Source of the DNA: Lycocorax pyrrhopterus obiensis
Taxonomy: Eukaryota; Chordata; Aves; Passeriformes; Paradisaeidae
Reading direction: 5' to 3'
DNA: 64,000 nt
NCBI GenBank assembly: GCA_014706295.1
Contig: JACSVZ010000011.1
Coordinates: 4,342,663-4,406,662, forward strand
Of the stretch, positions 1-13,530 are shown in pieces; positions within the stretch are counted from its first letter, which is position 1, and each line of letters starts with the position of its first letter. The notes under the pieces are model-generated. The model saw only the letters and a program-made list of their open reading frames with translations, searched no databases and had not been told where the DNA came from. A program made the position numbers and the translations under genes.

Positions 1-1097
1 ACCAACACTGACAGGTGAAGCAAACCCATCCACTGGCCCCAGAGCCCCTGACGTGGAAAGGCATTTGAGAGTATTCCAGGGGGTGGGAGCAGTGAAGCTG
101 AATGCTCATGACAAGGCTCTGGAATAAGAAAAACTGGAAAAGGAAAAGGCTCTGCAAACCTTTCTAATGGCTGTGTATTTAGCCTGAATTTAGAGATTTT
201 CTGATGTGGGTTTGGGGTGGTTTTTTTGTTTGGTTATGATCTTTCCAGTCATTTGCATTTGTGGATTTGTGAAGGTGCAGCTGATTGTCTTCACTTGGGG
301 TCCTCCTTTCCCCTGCTTTCCGTGGTTACTCTGCTGATGCCCTTTGCAGACATAGATGGGGTTTGGCAGACTCAGGCAGGGGCTGTGGGAGGGCACTGCC
401 CTGTCAGTGACTGGAAGGTCACTGGAGCTTCAAGGAGAGCAGGAGGTGAGGACAGCCCCTCACATCCCATCCCAGCCTCTTTATGCAAGATGGGTGTATT
501 TTCCTCCATTCTTTTGTCATGCAAAGTTTATCTCATTTTCTTCAGTTTAATTAAATCCTTTTCTTTGTGGAACTGTCAAAATCTGTCTCTGCATCTCCAG
601 CTTCAAGAGAATGAAAATCACTGGCTAAGAAATCCTTTGTAGCTTCCAATTGTAAATAGATCAAGTGATCCTGTTGTTGATTCCTCTCAGGTCTTGTGTT
701 TGTTGCTGCCTCATAAAAAGTTGGCCACCGCATATTGAGGAGGTTCACTGATCTCTTGATTTCTCTGCTGATGATAATTGAACAAATATTAAGCATATCA
801 GTGCTTCAAACAAAATACCATCAGCCAAACCAGGCCTGTTTGCATCAGTCGGTTTAGCCACCTACTGCTTTTCAATATCCTAATTCTGTGAAATTAGGGC
901 TGCCATTGATTAAAATCAAGTGACCCTCTCTGCTGGTGAAGGTCAAGTGGGGGCTAATGCAGCAAAATGCATGTAAATGTCACAGTAATATTTATGGGGT
1001 TTTTTGCCTACTTCATTTCAGGAACTCAGTAAAGTATTATGCCTTCTGTGAATAATTTACAGATGAAAACAAAGGGAAGAAAGAGACAATGACTCGC

Positions 1098-1142
1098 TGG
1101 TCCTGATGGGTCCTTTCCAATTCAGCATATTCTCTGGTTCTG
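1098..1142 (+). mobile_element. Possible very old CR1 3' end
   Basis: tcctgatgggtcctttccaa then ttcagcatattctctggttctg resembles the CR1 ending 'gggtcccttccaactcaggatattct'. Only about 45 bp is recognisable, so this may be chance. Confidence 0.35.
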
Positions 1143-1259
1143 GGATGAAGTGGCCTGTCCAAAATCACTGGGCAGTGACACGTCCAGGTTTCCTGACACT
1201 TTGCCCTGAGCCACCTGCTGCTGTCTCAGTGCTAATGGTGTTATTGCTAACAGGGGTAT

Positions 1260-1560
1260 TACAAGTGTGATTACTGCCATCACTATTTTTAGTCTACGCA
1301 ACTGCATGCACGACCATGTTTCACTTGGAAAAAAAGTAAATTATTTAAATAGCTATTTAATTGGGACTTCTGGTGACATAGAAACTCCAACAATTATCTA
1401 CAGCATGCGAGAATACATGCAGCCCTCAGCAAAAGAGAATGGGCCCATCCCCAAATTATTCCATCTGGCAGAATCAGTACCTGCTGTAGTTCACACATGA
1501 ATAGCATTAATTTGCATGTAAATAGAGGCCTACATGCTTCTGTGGAGCTAAAAGCTGTAT
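1260..1560. promoter_or_regulatory. Possible conserved noncoding element
   Basis: AT-rich, low-CpG block with a perfect 16-bp palindrome (1345-1360, ttaaatagctatttaa) and a perfect octamer ATTTGCAT (1510-1517) followed by a variant gtaaat. Lack of repeats and a dense set of homeodomain/POU-like words suggest an enhancer, but conservation cannot be seen from one sequence. Confidence 0.3.
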
Positions 1561-1586
1561 TTCAACATTTCACAGTGGAATTAGGC

Positions 1587-1636
1587 AGTGGGCACATCAC
1601 TACATGGTGGTTCAACCTTGTAGTGACGTGCCAGCT
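1587..1636. other. Imperfect hairpin, 17-bp arms
   Basis: Arms ggcacatcactacatgg (1591-1607) and ccttgtagtgacgtgcc (1616-1632) pair at 15 of 17 positions around an 8-base spacer, with two further outer pairs at 1587-1588 with 1635-1636. It sits just after an AT-rich block that looks conserved. It could be a small RNA precursor, a mini transposon or chance. Confidence 0.5.
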
Positions 1637-2466
1637 AAAATCATTTTAAATGTTCCTCTCCATATTTCCCGGTAGGATTATTTATTGAGGTAGTGTGTAA
1701 GAGCTCAGAAGAATCCTCTATTGAAATGCTGCCAGCTCCCAGCTACGAATCTGACATTGATGTTGTCAGCTGAGATTAAGCATTGGTCTTAATGAATGCT
1801 GACAGTCATGTTTCTCAGGTATGGTCCTGTACTCCCTTTCAGCAAAGAACCAAAATAGAAAGGCTGGACATGCAGAGAGAGGTGCAGTACCAGGGATGTT
1901 TACCTGCTACTTGAGCTTTTTTCTTTCCTTCAGCTTCTTTCCCTGAGAAGTGCAGCACTAACAGTTAACATTTTCATATCAAGATGTAACAGCAAATGTT
2001 CCTGTATTGCTTTCAGGTAAAATAAATATGTACACCATGTTCCTCCAGCAATGCTTTCAGAGGAACTGGGAAATTCCAGACTGGCTACACGGAATAAAAT
2101 CAGTCCTTCCACTATGTTGGCTCAGTATTTCCTTTGAGAGATTGGTTAGCGTTTCCTTCTCCTTGCCCACAGAAACCCTAAGTTTGATTACATTGCCATT
2201 AAATTTGGCTTTTGACCCTTTCCAAGCACACATTTGGTTGGGCTTTTTCAAGGGTCTGCACTGCAATTAAGTCCCGGTTGTATTCAGACAGAGCAACTGA
2301 GGTTCCATTGCAGAGCCTGAAGCTTGATGTGGTTTGAAATTTGTTTAGCTCATTTACACCTAGTTCTTGGGACATGCACAGCCTGGAAAGCTCCTTGCCT
2401 GTGATTGCAGGGAATGCCTTACTCTGCCATTGTACAAATACACTGTTTCCTTGCAAAAGGAAGGAA

Positions 2467-2505
2467 ATGTTAAATTCAATGTTAAATTCAATGTTAAATT
2501 CAATG
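2467..2505 (+). repeat. 12-bp tandem repeat, three copies
   Basis: Three perfect atgttaaattca units followed by atg. No coding context. Confidence 0.93.
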
Positions 2506-5500
2506 GCAACCTTTTCATGTCAAAACTCCCCTGAGCAACACCTCGGAATTAACTCCCCTAGTTACTATATATGAAAAAGGCTTGCAAATAGCGATAGGGA
2601 CTGGTAGCTGCAGAGTGCAGGGAACTGTTGCCCGGGGTAAAGATCAAGGTGTGTGGCTGGCTGTGGAGGCAGCAGGCAGCCCCATCAGTCTGAGTGCCAG
2701 CAGTGAGGAGCGCTTCTCCTTGTGAGACAAAGGGCTGTGGAAGCAGAGAGCAGCCAGGAGCACATCCATCGGGATTGACTGCCCGGGAGGGACTGGATGC
2801 ACGGGGGGATCAGCCTGCAAGAGCTCAGGCCGTGCTCCCACTTTTTCCTTCACTGGAAAACTCGAACAGAAGTTGCCCTGAGGCACCAGGGATGTGTTTC
2901 CTCGTGAATTTGTACTGCAGCTCAACTGCAATCAAGCAATTCAGTGATGGCAGGGTTGAAACCTGAGTGCATAATGTGTGCTTAATACTTCAACCCCAGA
3001 GCAGACACGCTCTGGAAGTGCCTTAGGACAGGCTTTGAGGTATATCCCTTTAAGTAAAACAAATAGATTTTGCTTTCCATTTTTGAGGCTTTTTCCGATG
3101 TGCTATTTACAGCCTTGCATATTGAAAAATCACAATGTAGGAGGGAAAAAAAATGTCGGCGTGGTCTTCCAGAAGGAAGGCAAATGTATGGTGATGGTAT
3201 GAAGTGGGTTTATCTGTGGTTTACTGTGCGAGGTGCAACCCAGGGTCCGATAATGAGGTGGCAAAAAGCAGACAACAGGGCCGTTGTAAAGGACAGCAAG
3301 ATCCTGACTTCCACTCGACATTCAGGTACCAAGGGGTGGAATTTGAACCTTTTCTTCACCTCAGTGAAGGCAAGAGAACTTCTCTCCCTCTTTCCATGTC
3401 CTCTCTAAGGACAGGGTGAAAAAGCTGCACGGTAAAAGCTCATGAAAGGGCAGGTACATTTACAGCGGGCTGTACCTTTCCTTGAGCACAGGAAGAGCAG
3501 AGCAGCAGAGCAGAGCAGGTTAAGAGGAGTGAAGGGGCTGCATTAAACATTGCTGTCCATAGGCATTGTCCCTCAGACTGCTCTTCCTGCACTGGCACTT
3601 GCAAGTGGGATAAAGTGACATCCTTGGGAGCATCCCGAGAAACAAATGCCCCACCCACAAAGCTGCTTCTGTTGTTTATTGCCGTTGCCAATCTGTTTCA
3701 GAAGGTAAATGGATGAATGAACACCCTTGTTGACATTTACTTTGTAGGAATGTTATCAGGTTTTCATATTAACAAAATTCCTTCAAACGCAGGGCAATTA
3801 TTGACAGTTCTTTAATATATATCTTGGAGGCAAGCTCCAGGTTCTTACTTTGTTTTCTCTCAATATATCACACTATTGCAGAGCCAGGCTATTTTCACAA
3901 AGAAATGAGTTGTATCTTTATACCAAGTGCTGTTAAAGAGGATTATAAATAGGCTTTAGACTACAGGCTATAGCTTTGCTTTGCAGTCGAAAAAAAACAT
4001 CAATCACCTGGCTGAGACTAAATCCTAACATCTCACCTTCCTAACAGATCTTAAAGGTCACTGATGTATAGAAATGCTCAGCTTAATCTTAAATGCATTG
4101 ACTAGTCTGGCAAAAGCATTTTAGGGTCTTTTCCTTTTTATTTTCTGCCAGCTATTTAAAATGTGAAAGAAGTGTCACTTATAACTGAAGAGTGGATCTT
4201 CAAGAGAAGGCAGAGTATCAGAGATCGGACTTGAATCTCAGAAAGGTCTCTGCAGCTTTTGCTCAGCTTTTCAGTCAATCTGGTTCGTAATGTTTGCAGA
4301 TTGCACTGGTTCATCCCCACTCCCCCAAATAGGTTATCAGCAATCAGCTCCATGCTGGGGACACAGAACAACCTCAGATGAGCTCCAGCCTAAAAATAGC
4401 CATTTTCACATTAAAATCTTGACTCAGGCGGGAGAATGGGCTGCAGCTGGGACATCTTATATTTGCTTATGTCACCAATGGCAAACACCTACAACAACAA
4501 AAATATCTCCTCCACCCTGGAGTTGTTGGGATTCTGCTTAGTAAACATATTCCTTGTTGCAATGATGTAATAGATGCACAAAATAAGCTGCAAATTGATT
4601 TCAGATACCTGTCGGTAGAATAAATAGGATCATTTTCAGTCTGCACTCATCTAGACATAGCTATGATTAATGTTCAAATTTACCCCACAAAACCAGCGCC
4701 AGGTAAGGAATTTACTGCTCTTTACATGCTGCTGTTTGTTGGTGGACACAAAGAGGCACCCAAAGATGAGTCAGAGCCTGTTTGACTGAGTTCTGCTCTT
4801 TGGAGTGAATGTGTTTGTCTTCCCAAGTCACCGTTCCATGGGACCCCCGGCTCTCCTGGAGGTGCTGAACACCTGCCTGCCCGTGGGAAGCAGGGAATGA
4901 ATTCCTTGTTTTGCTGTGCTTGTGTGCACAGATTTTGGTTTACTATTAAACTGTCTTTGTCTCAACCCATGAGTTTTCTCACTTTCTCTCTTCTGACACT
5001 CTCCCTCATCCTGTTGGGGACAGCGAGCCAGTGACTGTGTGGTTTAACCTGCTACACACTCCTAATATCCAGGGGTTTATTTTCCAAAATATCCAGTGAG
5101 GGGCACAAGATATATCTGAGATATTTTCACGTTCTTTCCCTGTGTCATTTTGTCTTCTTCACTCCGCCTTCCAATTTCTGCTTTACCTTTCAAATTTCTC
5201 CAAGTTTGTGAAAGAAATTGGGATAAGATCCAAACGGGAAGTACTCCTTTTGTAGACTGCAATCCTCTTGTTGATTGATTTCCTCCCATTATCCCAGCCA
5301 TCATTTTTGAAGAAACACTTCTTTCCCCGAGTAAAGGCATAATTCTGGCATGGGGTAAGGGCATGCTATATGAAAATAGTATTCACAACAGCGTAAGTTT
5401 ACCTTCCCATCATAGCTGGGTGAAGTTCCAGCACTAGGAAATGGGGAAGGAGATGGCTTGTTGGGCCCCGTGCCTAGCCTCGTAAGCATTATAGGACGGA

Positions 5501-7236
5501 CGGAAGCTGCATGCCCTCCTGTAAGATGTGCTATAATTCAGCCACAACTTACCGGATCTAAGGATTGCTTACATGGAAGGAAGAAATAATTCATTTGATA
5601 GCGGGATTTATTGGATGGAATTCTTTGGCCTGTGCAATGCAAATCAAACTGGATAGTCATAGCTCTCCTTGCTTGCTTTAAAATCCATGAATCCTGAAGG
5701 CTGATTCAGCTTGTGTTTGGTGAGATTGTGTTAAATTTCTTATCTGTAAGACTTGCTGAAATAAGATGTTAGGAACTGGCATCTTGAGCTGCATGTGATT
5801 GTGCAGCATCTGTTTGGGAGCATAGATTTATCTCACTGGCTTTTCAGTTTTGTTTCCTTGATGTATCTGAATGCTAACAATATCACAGGGAGTCTAATGC
5901 TAAGGGCCTAAATGAAAGTATTCAGAGCCAAACTATATCCCATTTAAAGCCATAAAAGTTACACAGAGTTAACAGCAGCAGAGGAGAGGCTGCTGACAGT
6001 GTTGCTCTATTTATTCAGGAGCAGAATGGCTGTGGTGGGGCTCTCACAGTGCTGCTCCAAAATGGATTTCGGTCCGTATCAGAAGTGAGCTATCACAGAT
6101 ATTCTTCCTGCATTTCTTTTAGCAAGCACAAGGTCCGTTCAGCCTCTAAGGTGGCAAATGATAGCAAAAGCATCCTGTGTATGGATAAATTTACTTAAAT
6201 ACAACTTAGAAGCTTTTGAGGAAAAAAAATCCTGAAAATTAAAACCTGAAACATTAGTGGTGTGAAATGAACAAGATGTTTCAATTGATAAGGGAGAATT
6301 TTCTCATTTTGAGAAAAAAGCCCCACACCAACAATTTTTGACTAAACTGGAAAGGCATTCTCTCTGGATATTTCTATTGGGCTAGAATTTTACCAGCTTT
6401 AAAAAATTAATGGTGCCCAAAAAAAAGGTAAAGAATGTAAGAAGCGTAACTGAGCAGTATGAAAATGAGAGGAAAACTAAGATTAGGATTTTTTTTTCTG
6501 AGGGAGCCCAACTTCATTTGAAAGGCAAAGGCAAGGTCTCGGAGATCCTCACTAGGATGGCTGCTAAGAACTTCCTGAGCTAAGAAAGGGAAAGGTGTGA
6601 GTTGAGTACAGTCTTCTCTAACTGCAGGCAGCATATCTAACTAGCCATGCACTGAAGTGTGTCATTAAATAAGAATAAGCATGTAAATAGACTGATTGTG
6701 TTTGGTTTTATTTCAATTTGCTTTATTTTTTGCTGCATTTGCTAATAGTGTACTTGCTTAATAAATGTAGCATTGGAAACAGGATCTTGAGGAGAGGAAA
6801 ACACATATCTGCTTTGACCTTCACATAATGATCAATAAAACCCAGGGCATATACAGATCCATATGAAAAATGATATGTCCACCCTAAAAGGGAATAGGTA
6901 GAGCCGTGGAAGTCAGTAAGAGCTGAGCAGAGTAATTAGTTCTATAACCCCAGTGCTTTACTAAAGGCATATTTAGAATATTTATGTAAACAAGTAATTG
7001 TTTAGATGCCCTCATTTTCCACAGCCACCTCCCAGCACTACTCGTTCCCGGTACACTCATGGAATAAAAATGGATATAGCCTTGAGCTGCCATCAGTTGC
7101 CACTACGCTTGGAGAGCTGGCATTTTCTTTGCAAAGCAAAAGCAGCATTGCAGTGCCCTTAGTTTCAAAATTACCCTCACAACCATGGTACCATGCTTGG
7201 GTCACAAAAGGTGGAAAGGCTCCTTTTGAAATTTGG

Positions 7237-7278
7237 TCTTCTCTTATTCCTATTGATTCTTCTCTTATTCATATTGAT
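7237..7278 (+). repeat. 21-bp tandem duplication
   Basis: Two adjacent copies beginning tcttctcttattc and ending tattgat, one mismatch. Confidence 0.85.
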
Positions 7279-9500
7279 TTCCACACCTGGCAGCCTGGTG
7301 TGCAGTAGGTGTTTGTATCAGGGCAGAAAGGCCTAATTTCCTGTCTGTGGAAGGGGAAAACCACTTGGATTGACTTAGCCAGCTTAGTCTTCTGATCATG
7401 ATGCAAACCGTGCCATTATTGTTTGCTTGTTCCATGGCGTGTCCTGAACCAGCCGTCCTGAACTAAGACATGATACTTTTTATGGGAACAAAGTCTCTGA
7501 ACCTTGGAGGAAAATCACAAAAATAGCTCTTTCCTGCAAATCCTGTTTGCATTATAGGACCATAACTGCACTTTCTTGCTAGACAGATCTCCCTCATGAA
7601 ATAGAGCTTTGCTCTCTTCTCTGGGCTGGAGTGGAGACCTCAACACAAGTCCTCTTGAGTGAAACACCCCATCTCCAGAGTGAGCAGGGTGGAAGATGGA
7701 GGTAGTGCTTAAGGAATAGGTATGGAACAGGGAAACTTTTTCCCTCATCCCATGGGTTGGACTTGTTGCTGTTGCAAGAGGATTTTTGTACTCAGTCCAA
7801 TACAAAAAAGTCTGTCAGTTAGACAGACAAACAGCTCTGCCATCATGGGGATCAGCAGTTCTAATTCCTTCCTCAAACTTGTTTACAATTTTATTCTCCA
7901 TAACATTAAATGATACTGAACTCCATACTGTAATTGAACATTCTGTGGAACAGTACTTTTATTTTGTCCAGGAACCTGCTGCCAGCTTGATGAAACACTG
8001 AGTATCTGAGTCTTTAGTTGTCTTTTCCTTTCCTGGCTTTGTGTCTGGTCTGCCAGAAATGTCATGAGTAGTCCTTTAGCAAACCTCTGAGACTCACTCT
8101 AACTCAGTTTCTCAAATGGAAATGGATGTAACAGCAGATATACACTCAAAAGAAAGAATTGATTATTTACTAGGAGGGAAAATAAGCTAGATGACTGCAT
8201 GGCTCTACTTTGAGGGACCTTAACATATGCAAGGGATGTGCTCACTGATCCATTTAGTACAGCCAAATTGTATGACAATGGGTCTGAAGTCAGATTTAAA
8301 GTGTTTTGGCATCTTATCCTAAAAAAATTCTCAAATTCTTTCCTATGACTGGTGAGTAGGGGAGAAGAAGGGGGAGATGGAGCTGAGAGGAGAGCCCTTT
8401 GTTACCCTGTCCACACGCAAACCTCAACATGTGGGCCAGCCCTCTTAATCCTGCCACGAGGCAGCGAATTCCTGCAGAGCAGTGGCACAAATGGCTGGAA
8501 GCTGTAGCTGCCTGGCTTGCCACAGGTTAATTTAGAGATGGCAGTGCTGCCGAGGTGGATCTCTGTACAAGCTCGCTGGCAGGAGTCAGCCAAAGACCCT
8601 GAATCACACGGTAAGGAATTTACCTGCCTCACTGAGCAGATGCTACCCTGAGTGTGTCTGTTGGAAGCGTTTCCTCAGGAACTCAGCTCTGGCACTGCTT
8701 GGGGAGCACAAACTGAGTGTGCAAGTCAGGTTTACCGAATGTGTGAGGAGTGTGAAAAGTCCCTAACAAACCAAGGAGCTGAGTCAGCTGGAAAGAAGTA
8801 CAAAATATGAGACAGATTGGTCAACACACACACAGCCTGAAACATAAACTCTGCGTTAGTGAGTGCAGCCATACAGGACTCTGTTAAAATGACACAGCAA
8901 AATGGACACCTCTGTTGTGGGAAAGTGAATTTCTGCAAATCCTGACACAGCTGGAGACAATAGCAAAAGTCCCACTCCCTGCAATAATTCTTGGATCACA
9001 CTGGAGCCATTGCTTTACCCAGTCTGTACTTTCATTGCAGTCGTGTCATGCTGCGGAGGGGAAGAGAACCATCTCATCAGTGCATCATGGAGAGGAGCAG
9101 CTGCAGCTAATTGGTCTGTTAAACAGGTAATCCAGTGAGTGGGTGTTCCCTACCAGCATTCAGGTTATGTGAGGTAAATTGTCTCAAGCACAAACAGAAG
9201 CTGGGGTCCAAAGGGCGAGTTGGTGGCCAGGCCCTCGCAGTGCAGGGCGAGCACAGGCAGAGACAGACATCTAGTGGTGCCCTGGCAGCAGCGTGCGAGT
9301 GCTGCTCTGCACAGCCACAGCCACAGCCTGGGAGCCCTCTCTTACCACCTATCTCCGTGCTGGCTCCAGTACAATACAGCAAAAACCAGCCATACATCCT
9401 CCATTTTTCGATTATCAGCCAGAACTCCCATTTCTGCTCTCCTGCGTAAACAGCACTGATGGTCTGAGGCTGTTTCATCAGAGGAGCCCGAAGAAGTCCT

Positions 9501-9532
9501 AGGGTAACAGAGAATCAGGGTAACAGAGATTC
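9501..9532 (+). repeat. 16-bp tandem duplication
   Basis: agggtaacagagaatc followed directly by agggtaacagagattc. Confidence 0.85.
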
Positions 9533-12500
9533 AGACATCCATCCTTTCAAGTGATTCTTCCATTTAATGTGGGATCTTAACATGAATACATTATTATGTC
9601 TTGTTTCTTCTAGCAAGCCATCAAATTCCTGCCTTGCTAGGTGTGGAGGTTTTCCAGTCAAAATAATAATATCAGATGGATTATAAAAAACATTTATCAA
9701 GGCATTTTATTTTTAAATGGCAACTTTTCATACTTTTAAGCTGGATAAAAGGCATAATCTTTATACTTGCTGTAAAAGTGAAACATTTTCTGTGTGAGGT
9801 TTATCTTGTGGCATCATCTGCATAAGAAAACTTGAATATTCAACATTATATGGGTTCAAATGGAGGCTACCAGGACCACCTTGCTCAGACTGACAATAAT
9901 GACTGCCTGTGTTGGCAGTTTGCAGAATTAGTCCACCCCCTACAATGCCCTGGTGTAAATTAATGGCCTGACCGAGGTTCCAGTGTGGATCTCTGGGGGT
10001 GAGAAGCTCCCACATTTGCCTCAGCATGCAGTTCTGAGAACAGTTGCCTAGAAGAGATCAGACCAGCTTTCCTGACTTTACAAACCTTGTCTTGATATCT
10101 TCACACTGCTGAGGGTGATAAGAAAATGCATACCAAGCCCCTTGGAGAATGGATGGAGAGGGAGGTGAGCAGTGTCTTTAAATCAAACAGCTCTCCAGGA
10201 TCCTCTTTAGGACTGGCTGTTAGTTTTCAGCCCCAGTAGTCTCTGTTAGTTCACTTGCTCCCACGGCTGAGCTTTCAGATTACTCAAAATCCCTTCAGGT
10301 CAGCAGAGTTCCTCTGCTAGTCGTGTTCTGTAGTCTTGGACAAATGCTTGGTTGACCATCCCAGTTGACCATCCTCATCTTAGAATAAAGTCAGTTAATT
10401 CAATCTGAAGGTGAAAAATCCGCCTGTGCCCTAACTCCCTGCTTCTGTGAATACCCTGAGGATTCGTTTCTTATCCTTCAGAGACAACTGCATTTAAATA
10501 AATCACTGAACAGGAAGAAAATTTGCTTATGATGCAGTTTCAGGGGATTTTCTTAACCCACTGCAGACTGGGTGTTCTGCTTCCTTAGAAGTGTGCAAGT
10601 ATTGTAACAATTGAGAGAAGATCTTCTATTGCAGAGGAAATGTCATCCAGATGTTTCCAGTAGGCAGCTGACATGTCTCAGAAAGTGAACCTGGTTTTGT
10701 TTGCATTAGCCCAACACTGATGCTACTGAACAGGGGCTTGACTATTGCCCAATTTCAAAAACCATTGAAGATCAGCTGGAAACAAGGTTGAAATATGAGA
10801 GAGAGTGAGCTGTGATGTGAACTGATGACTGGGGAACAGTGAGGAGCCATTGCTACTCCTAAAATGAAATGTAATCAAGTAAATTTGGCTATTTGTGTTT
10901 CTAAGAGTGTGGTTTGTTGAGGGGTAGACCGGTTGTATTTTTTTTTGATCCTGAAGTCTTTCCTTTTCCTGTTGCATGTATGTCTTTTGTTCTTTTTTTC
11001 TGTTAGTGTAGCATTTGTTAAGAAGTGTTCAGAGGTGAATAGCGGTATATGGAGAATAAGTCCTGTGGCATTTCCAAGCCAGGTATCTGTCATATCTGTC
11101 ACATGCCTCAATAACTCTAGCCTTCTGCCTTTCCATGCTTTTAAATACACTATTTTTAGTAAATGAACAAACAATCACAAAGATTGGAAATATTTTGGAA
11201 AAGAATGTGTTGAGGGCCTATTCCTTTTCCTCTGTCAGATGCTTCTGGTGGGTTAATAACTCCATCTACAGTTCATCACTGAAATAGTTCCAGAAATACT
11301 GGAAATATGAGCCTGAACCAGGTCACTAATGAGATAAAACCCAGATTCTGTTCACATTTTAAGCAATGGACAGTGAGGAGAATGCACCAGTGTGTGTGAG
11401 GGTGGAAGTGCACAATTTTGATGTGCTTTGCTGAAGCTGCTTTTCGGTGGCACCGTGCAGGAGCCATTCACACAGGGCTGAAGCTGTTCTGCAATGGGGG
11501 TGGGGCAGCCTGTGTTGGTTTTGGAGACCTCAGGGCCTTCAGGCCAGTGGAAGGGGCTAATGGGCTTTCTCCAGGCAGGATATGAACTCCCTGAGACTGT
11601 ACTCAGGATGGGCAAGAGGTGCAGATTTCATCCCAGAGTCCAGGGGCAAAGTTGGAGGGAAAAAAAGCTCTGATCAGCTGCAGACAGACACACATCTGCT
11701 TTCCCCATGCCCTGAGGGGCCAGACAAGCTGGTTTCTCTCTGGCAAGCCCTCCTTCACACCAGCCAGCTCAGGACACGCTGAAGGCACTTGTCTGAGCTT
11801 GAAGTGTTGATACGGCTCGAGGCACTGGGGTCCAGTGGAAGATGAACAACAGGGGTTCTGATAAAGGTCAGGGACATTCCCATCTCACAGAGAAATCAGT
11901 TTTCACTGATTATTCTTCAGTTTTTGCTGGTGTTACTTGTGGCAATAGACCTGGGTAGCAGTAAGCAAACACAAAGCCCTTGTGCATGAGCTACAAAGAG
12001 AGTCAGTGTTGAGTATTTTTGTGTCAGTGTGCTCAGCTGTTTGTGACCTGCTTTGCCCTGTACAAAACAGACATATTAAAAATTACTATTGTCTATTAGT
12101 CTAAAATAAAGGGGCAATGGCAAGGAGCTCCAAAAAGAAGTTCAACTACCAATCAGTTATCAAGACAGAGGTTATGAACTTTATGGGCATCAGTTTTAGC
12201 ATGGATGTCCACATGTGGGCAGAGGTATTAAAACAGCTCTGCTTTCAGAGCTTTCACCTCTTCTTTGGAAGCTGTAGGGACTCTGTGCTTCTGCAATCAT
12301 CATTTTCTAGGAATCTAAATAGGCATTCTTGTGTATTCATTACTTCATATTCCCACATAATGCTTTTAAAAAAAAATTATCAGCCATAAATTTATTAACA
12401 ACAGACTTACCTGGTAAGTGAGCTGCTTTAAAAAAAATTCAGTTAACAAATTAAGGACACAAATACAGAAAGGGTTTTCTAAGCCCAAAAAACAAGTAGG

Positions 12501-13289
12501 AAAAAGAACCAAGATATTGTGGTACTCACAGTATTTTTAGCATGTTTCAAATATAAATGTATTTCCTGGCACAGTAGGACTCCACCATATGAAACATATT
12601 GTAGGCGTGGAGGTTAGATCCCTGCAAAAATCATGATCCAATGCCTTTCGTTTTGTCACTGGTGAATTCTGACTGTGGCACCATCTTCTTCCTGTGTGAT
12701 TGTCATTCCACACTCTTTGCTGGCACCTTTTACAAAATCTTCTGTCAAGATAACTCTAAAAACAGTATTTGAAGTAGACATTCAAGAAAAAAATGTGGTT
12801 TATTCTCAATGATCATGATAGCTAAACACTTCTTTGTGAATCAATTTTTTCCTAGCATTATTTGCTCTTGAAATCCTTGGAGATTATATTCTAGTGACAA
12901 CTGTTAACACTGCTGCACCTAACATGTAATTGGGAAGGGGAAAAAAAAAGAAAACAGAAAACAAAAGCCCATGCCAATCTAAATGTGCTTGAAGGGTGCC
13001 AGATTAATAACTCTGGAGAATTGAGTCCTCTGTTTATCCTCTGAACTAGTGCAGCAAAATCAATGGCAGCATAGACTCGCTCCTGTCACCCTGGAGTGTC
13101 TTGTGCTCTCTCAGCTATGAGGGCAGCCTGGCTCCGCGTCCCCCGCCGCCCTTGGCATCCCGGTAGGAATGATAGGAAGGCTGCTGTCCCGTGGTGGATG
13201 GACTGCACTGAGAACCCCAAACTCATTGCAAACCAATTCCTGACCATCCATCTGAGGTCAAACTTTTGGTCGCACTTCGCAGCTCCGGC

Positions 13290-13530
13290 ATAGATCACAA
13301 ATGGTGATTTTGAATTAAAAGGCTTTGTGGTGCATTTCCAATCTCTTAACTCTGTAATCCCCTGGCGTGTTATATTTAATGCATAAACTGCCTGTGACAT
13401 GACAGAGCCAGAGGCATTACAATCCATCATGTCAAGCCTTCATACATTAGCAGCACTTGTTAGCACACACGGGCACAGAGCACGGGAAGAGCTCTGAGTT
13501 ATGCTAATGATCCATGGCTAATGGGGCACG
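13290..13530. promoter_or_regulatory. Possible conserved noncoding element
   Basis: Repeat-free AT-rich block with homeodomain-like words (gaattaaaag, tttaatgcat) and an octamer-like atgctaat near 13501-13508. The call is by character only. Confidence 0.25.

Larger units (their letters stand above)
1..13289. other. Gene desert, left part
   Basis: No exon, RNA gene or clear transposon recognised beyond the small repeats, hairpin and possible element listed separately. Open frames are short, lack domains and show no matched splice sites. Two patches (2640-2950 and 9180-9350) are GC-richer without other signs of function. Confidence 0.65.

Noticed and set aside
3490..3518. GCAGA-rich purine run as a regulatory site
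   Set aside because: Short low-complexity repeat of agagcag; nothing further supports it.
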